DNA of 64,000 bases, taken from contig NC_068344.1 in NCBI RefSeq assembly GCF_014633365.1, positions 14,027,669 through 14,091,668 on the forward strand, in the 5' to 3' direction. The notes under the pieces are model-generated. The model was given only the letters and a program-made list of their open reading frames with translations, was not told where the DNA came from and did no database searches. This document shows, in pieces, positions 23,201-32,849 of this stretch. This DNA is from Diospyros lotus (Eukaryota; Streptophyta; Magnoliopsida; Ericales; Ebenaceae). The number at the start of each line of letters is the position of its first letter. Position 1 is the first letter of the stretch. The translations under genes and the position numbers were made by a program.

Positions 23201-23632
23201 TGGCCCTTATTTCAAGTCCTCAACTTCAATCTTTTACCACATAAGTTCTTAATTTCATCCTTATTTCATTTGGATAATTTTCTAATTACAATTACACCCT
23301 CAAACATCAAATTTATCGAGATACTTAAAATTCGAAAATTAATAACTCAAAATTACTCAATATATACAATTTTTCGGAAGCCCCTTACCATCATTCGGTC
23401 TTTTTAGGCTACAACTTAGCTTAACCGAAAACCATTTCTGATTTGATTTCTTTCAGCGTCATAAATCTCGCCTCGAGACGCTAATCAAAAATATACCTTT
23501 AACCTTAGGTATCTAAGCTCTAGGGTACTCCCTACGACTGATTCGGTCATTCGTTGCCAATTCAAACATATTTTCGGTATTTTAAACTCACTTAAAATAC
23601 GTGGCATCTTCACAAAAATATGGGGTATTATA
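20281..23632 (-). mobile_element. 5' LTR of element A, carrying insert D
   Basis: Matches the left LTR along its length. Removing insert D and one target duplication leaves about 2184 bp against 2175 bp. Differences include a short local duplication of ACGCATAGCGCCTCTCGGG plus flanking bases near 22092-22130 and loss of about 30 bp in the CACGCGC-rich patch near 22690. It also ends in GGGTATTATA, like the other LTR. Confidence 0.9.
20910..22071 (+). mobile_element. Solo LTR D inside element A 5' LTR
   Basis: 1162 bp flanked by perfect AGGTC duplications (20905-20909, 22072-22076). It begins TGATAGCATGCATATTT and ends GGTTCGACAACCGGCCA, the same terminal style as inserts B and C (TGATAG...; GTTCGACAN..CCA/TCA) but a different subfamily and the opposite orientation. 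A C-run (21918-21926) lies near its 3' third. No coding potential recognised. Confidence 0.9.
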
Positions 23633-23637
23633 TCTCC

Positions 23638-24672
23638 CGGCTTACTCGAATGTTCGGTAGGAATTTCGTGTTGGATCACTGGCCAAACCTAGATTCCCTG
23701 AGGTAGACCAACCCTGAAAGAAGGACATAGAGGACATAACAACAAATGCGCTACGATCCATCTCGGAATCACTGGATGTTCCGAAGCCTATGCCTGGAGG
23801 CTCACTTAGATCCCTTGGTTGAGGTTTGGTCTATGCCCCCAAGTTAGACTCGACTCCTCAACTGATCCGGCGCCTTGGAGTCCCGACAAACTTGGACGCT
23901 CGAAAGGAATCCTGCAGCGGACCTTATCCTTGAGGGTCTGGTCGCCTAGAGATAATCTGGTGCCTATGACCCCCGACCGATATAGGGACTTCGAATATTC
24001 TAACACCTATGCCTGTAGGCCCACTTGGATCCATTGTTTGAGTTTGATCTATGCCGCTAAGCTAGACCCGACTCCTTGGTCGATCTGGCGCCTAGGTCTC
24101 CCGGCAAACTCGGATGCCTGACGAGGATCCCGTATCTGACCCGGGTTTAAACCTAGATTGCCTATGGCAGACGAGCCTGTAAGAGGAAAACAGGCACCCC
24201 CAAGAAGGTTCCCCACACAAAAAATACATGCAAGCCCTCCAGACGACTGAAGAAGGCTCGTCGATGAGGCGCTCAAACCGAAGTGTTGAGGAAAACCTGG
24301 GGTCACAGTGCGGATCCCACAAATATAAGCCATAGGCACTGCACCCATCCTCAATTCTCGTGATTAATGATTCTTGAGCATGAGTTGTGAGAAAGAACAT
24401 GACATGCCCTGGCACAGGAATAGTCAAAGAAAAATTTAAACTTAAAGCGTCATGACAAGTAAGCAAACATGTGCAAAAGTTATTGAAAGAAAATATATAT
24501 ATATGCGTACATATATAATAAGCGATGAAAACACATGTATAAGCATGACAAACAAACACGTCTAAACTTTCGTACATAGGAATGATGGCCCGAAAGCCCG
24601 ATATCCATAAAAAATAGGGGCTGCCATTTTACATAACCAAAATAGGGATTCAGCAAAATAAAAGCACATGGC
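23638..24672 (+). repeat. Tat element leader with long repeats (right part)
   Basis: Resumes the Tat leader after element A. Degenerate copies of the GACCCGACTCCTTGG...GATCTGGCGCC segment lie near 23840-23890 and 24066-24120, separated by 200-odd bases. No open frame of note on the plus strand. Confidence 0.6.
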
Positions 24673-27592
24673 CTAACCATCTTTGCGAGAATGGAGGTGC
24701 TCTACCTCTGGAGGAAGCAGATTCAAGAGGGCGCCGTCAGGCTCATCCAACCCATGCCTAATCGTTTGCAGGGCCTCTATAATCCCAGAGGTATCATCCG
24801 GATTAGGTACATATGGGCTCCACGATCCTGACAGGTTAGCCAGGTCATCTACTAAAGCGGCCCTTATATATTTATCGGGGTTACAAGAGTTGGGCTTGTA
24901 CTTTCGCCAATCAGGGGGATCTAGTGAAGCTGTTTTCGAAAACACCATTTCAGGAAATGACTTCCCAGGACGCCTGGACTCTAGGAGGCTGCGGCCAAGG
25001 TAAAAGCCTAGCTTGGAGAAGTAGCTGGCATAGGCTTTCTTTCGTTGAAAGCAATCATTAGAGAGCCGATACTTTTTCACCACCTCTCGCGCGACCTCAT
25101 TAATCTTTCGGTGCCTACTTTCACTAAGATTGGATATCTCCTGAAGAGCCTGCGCCACCTGATCCTCGAAGTTGGCGAGAGATCTTCGAAGTTGAACGAT
25201 CTCCTCCCGAGTAATGGAAAATAAAGATGCCATCTCTTCATACGCTTGGCCCTGCTCCACAGATTTCTCTTTCTATTTTTGGGCCTCAAATTCTGCTGAT
25301 TGACATCTTGTAGTAAGGCCCTGAAGTTGGGTTTGGAGGCCTTTGACTTGTGTGTGAAGGCTCGAACTATTGGACTCCAAGTGTCGGATATTCATGTTTG
25401 GTACTTGCTTTTCCTCATTCCATTGCTAAGACTTGTTCATCCACTGAGTGATCTCTGCCTCAGCACGAGCTATGCGCACTCGATTCATCACATTTGTCAC
25501 CACGGCACCCTATCATAAGAAAATTCAAACGGGCAACCTTCAGAAGACTATTAAAAAAGGGGGGGGGCTTACAATGGCCAAGTGGCGCTCGAAATCATCC
25601 AACCCCACACATGGTTATGGAATCTTTATCCAAAACCCCCATGCGCACAGCAAATTCCTCGCCTTGCGCCCATTGGCCCTCTTTAAGATCTAAGGCGCCT
25701 TCAACTGGTGGAGGGAGGTCGACAAATTTGGGCTCTAAGCCTCGGAGATGTAACCTCTCCTCACTGTGTAGGACACAACGCTCAAAACGTTGTGGGTTAA
25801 CTACCTCTTTGAGAAATTACCCATGACTAGTAGCATGGGCTGCGTTGATGGCCTCTTGGTCAAGGGGAGAGGTAACCTCAATCTCTTGTCCACCAGGGCC
25901 CCCAGAGTTGCATCTGTTAGAGTTATGCCCCACAAACCAATTATATTTACATGTAATTGATCATACTTTACATTTTGATTCTTTTTCTTCAATCAATTCT
26001 TATTGCAAGGCGTTATATTTTTATTTGTTATTGATAGTTGCCATAATTATTTATTGTAATCCATACTTGACAAAGTCCATAGATCAAATAGGCTCATGGA
26101 ATATGGTCGTGCATAGAGATGACGATCATGAAACATATTCCTTTCAAGGCTTGATCTTAATTGTTCTTAGTCATAGAGTTATTAGAATTGGACACTAATA
26201 AATAGGATAGACTAGCACATATGATGCATGCTCAATTAGGAGAATGTCTCGTTTCATGAACATTGGTGTGATGACACTAGTGCATATATGTGAGTGCTTA
26301 TTATAAGAATAAGTACAATGAATTGACCTGCTACAAAATTCCTAATAGTTATTATTTAATGTTGAATTGGAATTCCTGTGTTGCAATAGTGCAGATTGAT
26401 CCTTAGACTTGAGACATCATGGTACTCTTATATTTGACTGGTTACACTTTGGTTCTTTTTGGATTCTAATGGAGTCATTAACAAATTATCACTGGGCGTA
26501 ACCTTATCACATATAATGGGTTGTGAATGTCGAAATATGATTCATCACTTATCGATAAGATGAGAAGATGTCCTATGTATTCCGAAGATTTCATAACTGA
26601 GAAAATCCTCGGCCAAGGTGAGGTGGAAATCAAAAGGTGTTTTGATTTCACCTATCAAGTCATAAATCTGCAATGGATACATAGTTATTAAATGATTAGG
26701 GTTTCGTCATAAAATCATACCCTAAATTCAATCGGGACATAGATTGATGAAAGGATTTTATTACACGATAATTGCAATTGAAAAGGTTCTTGTTTTTTCA
26801 TCGTTGGCTAGGTATTCATGGCATGTTGCTAGACGTTAACCATTATATGTAGGGTTTTAGAATTAATTTGATTAATTCTAAAACTATTAATTAAAGAGTT
26901 TAATTAAGCAGCCCATGAGATGTGCTAATTAAGAAGCCCATAAGTTTAATTAAAGAGTTTAATTAATCTAATGATTTGGGCCTTCATATAGCCTAATAGA
27001 ATTGGCTCTACATCTAGCCCAATGGTGGACTTAAGGGGTCACACACTTAGGTCGAGCCCGTTCCATAATTTAAAAGAGAGATTCGACCCAATGTGATTAA
27101 GGGCCGAGCCTAAATTGTTTAGGGGTTTTCCAAGACACTATTAGGGTTTTTTAACTCTATAAATATGCTGCTTAAGAAGCTGGAAAAGGAAGAAAGAATT
27201 CGGATCTCTCTCAAGAGGTGCCTAGAGTTACTAGCATTACTCGAGGCGTTCATGAAAAGGGTCGATCGTGTGGACCGACTTGGAGGAGTTCGCGCTTGCG
27301 ACTCTACGGATCAAATAAGGCAGAATCGAAGCTACGCGGTAGCTGGTTTCCTAACAGCATCGTAATGACCAACGTACCCCGCGCCATCAGGGGCCCCGCT
27401 TATGGCAATCGAGTGGTACCCTTTGTAAGGGAGTTCATCAGGCTCAAGGGGATATACAGCCGCAGGAGGAGCTAATGGGGTTCCCTCAAGAGGTTTCATA
27501 GGAGTAGGGGGGACAATCAGTTAGGAAGTAGATGAACCTGCCTCCCTCTGTTGACCCCGACTCCTTTTGTGACGATGTCGCACCTCGCTAGT
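24673..27592 (-). pseudogene. Antisense spliced ORF of Tat element (coiled-coil protein), unknown function
   Basis: A coding region opposite to the element's own direction. Last exon 25509-24673: about 195 open codons from 25260, plus an in-frame upstream extension interrupted by TAG at 25274-25276 and 25426-25428. It shows long heptad-like stretches (REEIVQLRRSLANFEDQVAQ) and a C-terminal part with YASYFSKLGFYLGRSLLE. A GTAAGC...ATAG intron (25572-25510) separates it from an upstream exon that is split by a solo LTR at 25915-27356 and continues to about 27592. Extra ORFs, sometimes antisense, are known from Tat-lineage elements. I did not recognise a named domain. At least one frameshift lies near 25595. 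Confidence 0.55.
25915..27356 (+). mobile_element. Solo LTR I, perfect 5-bp target duplication
   Basis: 1442 bp. It begins TGTTAGAG and ends CTAACA (inverted terminal TGTTAG/CTAACA) and is flanked by GCATC at 25910-25914 and 27357-27361. A TATA box (CTATAAATATG near 27156) gives plus orientation. No PBS or coding sequence. It splits the upstream exon of the antisense ORF, whose frame resumes across the GCATC site. Confidence 0.92.
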
Positions 27593-30060
27593 TGTAACGA
27601 CCCGCTCCCACTTACGGGCGCCACCGGTAAATAATCGACCGGATTACTCACCCGACAACCTCAACTGAAGGGTTAGACTATGTTTCAACAGGAAACACCC
27701 TAGGTGGGAACTAGGCTTCATCCTTCCCTTCGCTCCACTCAAGAATCGGTCCCAACTCAAATAAGAAAAATCCAGCGGACCAAGACCCGAAACCCGAGTG
27801 AGCTTCACCTCTCTTCAGCTCACCCCATAGCAAGCCAGAGGTGACCCAGGCACAAGGCTAGCATACAAACACTTCGCTGAGTATTGGGGATTTATGAGAA
27901 CATACCTTGCTGATCTTGACTCGGTCCAATCTTGGCTTTACCGACTATGCCACATTCAACAAGCAATCTCACAATCATCTATCACACTATGATGATTACA
28001 CAATTAAATACATTTAAGCTCAAACACAGACATTTACTCACAAGGGCATACATACACCACGCCCCCTGGCTACATACAAGCAATATTAAAAATACATAAC
28101 TCGGGCAACTCAGCTAGTTGCCACAACAGCCTCCCGGCGCCATCCCTGCTTGCATCCGGACTTGCATCATCTACACATGAGGTAAAACCTCATGAGTCAT
28201 AAAGACTCAGTAAGGGTGCAATGCATGTAAATATGAATATAACGATGTTTATGTATGCCAATGCATGCAAATGAGGCTAGGCTCACACATCCTCACAACC
28301 CACTAAGGTTTGAGGCATCAACCTATCAGCCCCCACCACTAGTCCTCCTCATGGCCACAGGTCCACTAGAGCTTGCATCACACAAGATATAACCACTACA
28401 TGCCAATGCAACATAAAAACATTATCAAACGTATTTACCGACTTGCAAAGCCACCTCCACATGGGGCTATCCCTTACCTGGCTTGCAGCCATATCTCTGC
28501 CTCGGAACGAAATTCCAGCCTGAATCTCAAGTTCCTCTAAGATCACGGCCTTCCCGATCGAACCTAGAGGCAAACACACGAAACCCCAACTCTATTAACA
28601 TCTGACATTAAACCAATGCTCTCAACTTCGCCACACACACACTACCAGAACCATCCATCAACAATTTAACAAACAACCCCGACATAGGGTTTAATCCAAC
28701 AAATAATTATTTTACATTAACTCGTTTAATGCAAATAATCTGGGGAAGAAATATTAATTTACCTCGATTTATCTGGAAGAGAAAATCGATTAATCATCCA
28801 CATTGGCATTGCCTCCCGAGCTGCCATTTGCGTCCAAAATCTCATTTTCGAGCTTCCGTCACTCTCCACAAGCCCCCAATTTAATTTCCAGAACCTTTCC
28901 CACTTTTTCTGAAATTTTTCGGGTTTTCTCCTATTTTTCCTCAAATTTTCAGATTTTCCATATTTCTTTTTCTTTTCTTTTTTTTTTCTTTTTCCTCCTT
29001 TCTTCTCTTCTTCCCGCGCCTCCCCCTGCACGCGCACTGTTCATCTTCTTCTAGCTTCTGCTTGCGCACAGCGCACCTGCGCGTTGCCCACCGGCCGCCA
29101 CCACCCGAGTCGCTGCTGCTGCCGGCGTCACACTCTCCAGTTGCCTCCAGCACCGCCCCGAACAGCTGCCACCATCGCCTCCATCGCGAGCTGCCACAGC
29201 TAGCCCTTACGCGCCACTAGCTGCCGCCCCTGCAACCGCTGCACCCAGCCACTGCCGACTTGGACCTCCACCGTGCGCCACCAGCTGCTGCAGCCACCAT
29301 CGAGCGTTCACTACTACTGGTTCACCCAGCACCATTGCTCGGCCACTGGTGCTGCTCGGCCATGGGCCATGGCCGCTGCCTCGGCTCGCTGGTTGCTGGT
29401 CCAGCGTCTTCGGCTGGCCACTGATCGGCCTTCTCTTTATCTCTCCCAATCACTCTCTCTGCTTCTCGCAATCTCTCACTCATTCGCTCGCTCTCCCTCT
29501 ACGATCTGTCGGCCATCCTCCCAAGCTTTCTCCTCTGAAATGCATCGGCCATGGCAGCCTTCGCTGCTGGCCGAGCTTCTCTCCCATCATGCTCTCCCTC
29601 GTGCTTTGCCCAATCGCCATATTTTTTTTTATTTAATTCTTTTCCATCGGAGAATTTTACCGGGCTCCAAAATCACCATTTAAACCAATCCATTGATGGA
29701 TCACCAATTTTTGGAGGAATAACTCATCATTTCAAATTTTTAAATTTTCGGCCTTTTCTCCAAAATGCCCGAAAAATCCATTTACTTTGAAAATTCCTCC
29801 GGGGCCAAAAATCGATTTAGAAATGCCCCTTAATTTCCCAAAATTCCAAATTTTTAAAAAAATTTGGCCGGCGGGGCCCGCTGACACGCCCGGGGCCCCG
29901 CATGCCGCGCGCAGCCGCGCGGCAGTCCCCGCTCGCCCGCGCGCGGCCCCCAGCAGCCTACTACTGCTGGCTGCCCCCCTTTGCTGCTCATCCCACTTTT
30001 TTTTTTTTTTTTCTTTTCTTGGGCATTTAAACCCAAACCTTCCAGAATTTAATTTAAATA
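27593..30060 (-). mobile_element. LTR of F-related family, minus orientation (right end approximate)
   Basis: Begins TGTAACGACCCGCTCCC, the reverse complement of the end of element F's LTRs, and matches them segment by segment up to about 29220 (GGTTTGAGGCATCAACC, the GGCCACCTCCACATGGGG block, then a GC-rich proline-coding-like stretch). From about 29640 it diverges. It truncates the Tat host. A GC-rich patch (29865-29960) and a T-run (29998-30012) lie near its uncertain end. Confidence 0.65.
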
Positions 30061-32079
30061 AATAAACTTCACATTCATCTTGGTTTGCCTCTAATTCTCC
30101 ATAATTAAGGCTTAATCCACCTCTTGATGAATACACAACATATCATACCAAAGTGAGGTTTTTGCCTAGGCTTCAACATGCCATAAGCCTCAATCTCATT
30201 CACTAAAAAAAATCAACACTTCTAGGAATATACACTCATAGTCTTAGGCTTAAACAAGCCATTACCCACCCCATAAAATTTACATCTCATGAATCAAACA
30301 CAATAACATGGGCTTCCATAAGCCATACATTTACAACAAAAATAAGTAAACACCATGAGCTTCCACCCACAAGCTTGCCACTTTTTCTTCTCTCTTTTGA
30401 CATAAGAACAACCTATAAGGGGAGGATAAAACCTCATGAGCTCAAAAGCTCAGTAAGGGTGCATATGCAAAGTAAATACAAGCATAACAAGTCTATGTAA
30501 TGCAAATGCATGCAAGCATGGTTAGGTCTTTCCATCCTGACAACCCAACATGGTTTGAGGCATCAACCTACCATTTCTTTCCCACCCCCATGGCCATAGG
30601 TCTCATGAACAAATAAAGCATGCAAAGAGATACATAAAAGTCTATGCAACCTACTTACAATGCAATGCAAGGCCACCTCCACATGGGGCCATCCCTTACC
30701 TTATCCTTGAACCTCCCTATCTTTATTTCAAGAGAGCTTCCAACACCATTTTCTCCCACCTAAAATGGCATTTCACTTGTCACTCACCTTGCATACAAGA
30801 ATACTAAATAGAGAAGAGAAGAATGGAACATACCTTGGTTTCATCTTCATTTCTTCTCCATTTTTTCATTTTCTCCCTTTCTTCTTCTTGGAAGACAACT
30901 CTTCCTTCCTCTCATTTTCTTTCTTTCTTTGAAATGGCAAAACTTGAGACAAGGGTTTACTTTCCCTTTAAATACTACTCTTGTCTTGAAATCTCAATTT
31001 CAAGACTTAATCTTAGCCCTTGATTTCCATTTGCTTTTTGAAAGAAAATCCCAACCACACAAGAAAGCACAATCCATGTGCTTTGGTCTAGATTACTCTC
31101 TTCCATTGGATTTCCTTTGTCTTTACAAGACTTCATCTCCACCATTGAAAGAAAGCACACTTTTATTAGGATGGCAATCCATGCCATTTCTTCTCTTTAA
31201 ATCCCCACCATAGGATTTATTCTCTAATTCAAGAATACATCTCATCCATTGAATTTATATTTATTTCCCATTTAAATTAATGGGACTAATTTCCACCATC
31301 ACATGAGAGACTACTTGAAAGACATAATCCCTCATTTTTCATTTAAATAAATCACACCATTTTCCAAGCATTAATGGGTGACCATTTTCCCATTTTCCAT
31401 TTCATTTATTTAATTCACCATAATTTCAAACATTAATGGTGACTATTTTCACATTTCATTTGGATTTTCTTTAATCCAACACCATAATGCCTCTCATTAA
31501 ATGCTTGAAAGACCAATTATCCTTTCTTTTTGAATTTAATTTAAATCATTCTCCAACTCATAATTCCACACATATATATATACATGCTCCCACATTTCTT
31601 ATATATATTAATTTCTCTCAAATTCCAAGATTATGCCAAGTGTCACTCCAAGACACAAACTTGGCTTCCAATTCTTGATCTTGGTCATCCATGTGGCAAT
31701 ACCACATTAATTCACTTAGGGAAAATTTAATTATTCTCCTCAAATAATTTAATATCCACCATTTTCCCTATTTTCCATAATTAATTTCCTTTATGGAATC
31801 ACTCCAAATCACCAAAATTCTCATTTCATGAATTATTAATCCCATATCTCCACATAAACACAAATTTGGGATTTAATTCACTTACTCACCTAATTCCACA
31901 TAGGAATTATTTCCAATTTGCCAAAATACCCTTTTTATTGGATTTTCCTATCCAAATTACCAAAATACCCTTCTCATGGGCATTCTCAATCTCAAGGATC
32001 ATCACTTTCTCAAGGGCATTTTTGGAAGTTTACTTACTTCCTTTCCTGTTCTCTTAACACCGGTTACACCGGTGTTACA
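30061..32079 (-). mobile_element. Second, diverged LTR of the same group, minus orientation
   Basis: The right end is firm: on the minus strand it starts TGTAACACCGGTGTAACC at 32079, with a nested palindrome. It repeats the landmark order of the previous LTR (CTCAGTAAGGGTGC, GTTTGAGGCATCAACCTACC, CCACCTCCACATGGGGCC at 30450-30690), so this is a second LTR and not more of the first. The left boundary is not resolved. Much of 31250-32000 is CCATTTTCC/AATTTCC-rich. No genes. Confidence 0.55.
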
Positions 32080-32835
32080 GGACTAGAGGTGGGGGGCTGA
32101 TAGGTTGATGCCTCAAACCTTAGTGGGTTGTAAGGATGTGTGAGCCTAGCCTCATTTGCATGCATTTGGCATACATAAACATGATTATACTCATATTTAC
32201 ATGCATTGCACCCTTACTGAGTCTTTATGACTCATAGGTTTTACCTCATGTGTAGATGATGCAAGTCTGGATACAAGCAGGGATGGCGCCAGGAGGCTGT
32301 TGTGGCAACTAGCTGTGTTGCCCGAGTTATGTATTTTTAATATTGCTTGTATGTAGCCAGGGGGCGTGGTGTATATATACCCTTGTGAGTAAATGTCTGT
32401 GTTATTGAGCTTAAATGTATTTAATTGTGTAATCATCATAGTGTGATAGATGATTGTGAGATTTCTTGTTGAATGTGGCATAGTCGGTAAAGCCAAGTTT
32501 CAGACCGAGTCAAGATCAGCAAGGTATGTTCTCATAAATTTTCAATACTCAGCGAAGTGTTTGTATGCTAGCTTTGTGCCTGGGTCACCTCTGGCTTGCT
32601 ATGGGGTGAGCTGAAGAGAGGTGAAGCTCACTCGGGTTTCGGGTCTTGGTCCGCTGGATTTTTCTTATTGAGTTGGGACCAATTCCTGAGTGGAAAAAAG
32701 GGAAGGACGAAGCCTAGTTCCCACCTAGGGCGTTTCCTGTTGAAACATAGTCCAACTCTTCAGTTGTGGTTGTCGGGTGAGTAATCCGGTCGATTATTTA
32801 CCGGCAGCGCCCATAAGTGGGAGCGGGTCGTTACA
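32080..32835 (+). mobile_element. Truncated 5' LTR of element F
   Basis: Matches 43652-44410 almost base for base (GGACTAGAGGTGGGGGGCTG to GGGTCGTTACA). The first 1.86 kb of the LTR is missing. It is an inverted copy of 27593-28345. Confidence 0.85.
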
Positions 32836-32837
32836 GT

Positions 32838-32849
32838 TGGTATCAGAGC
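32838..32849 (+). other. Primer binding site of element F (initiator Met tRNA)
   Basis: TGGTATCAGAGC two bases after the LTR end. Confidence 0.92.

Larger units (their letters stand above)
10491..23632 (-). mobile_element. Complete but defective Tekay-like Ty3/gypsy retrotransposon (element A)
   Basis: Both LTRs are present (10491-12665 and 20281-23632), with an initiator-Met PBS next to the right LTR and a PPT next to the left, so the element reads right to left. Order: gag, zinc knuckles, protease, RT, RNase H, integrase, chromodomain. Flanking 5-mers TCTTC (10486-10490) and TCTCC (23633-23637) are a target duplication with one C/T difference, and the host sequence reads across it (CTAGGTCT...CGGC) as in the intact repeat at 24091. 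Inside it are three solo-LTR-like insertions (15787-17117, 17920-19325, 20910-22071). The clade is inferred from the chromodomain, PBS and gene order. Confidence 0.9.

Noticed and set aside
28803..30136. Ser/Pro/Ala-rich ORFs (29273-29683, 29732-30136 and others)
   Set aside because: They sit inside LTRs, are open in several frames on both strands, and the equivalent region in other copies is not conserved as protein.
27588..32084. Single 4.5-kb element inserted with a target duplication
   Set aside because: Flanks CTAGT and GGACT do not match, and the LTR landmarks occur twice, so two adjacent LTRs fit better.
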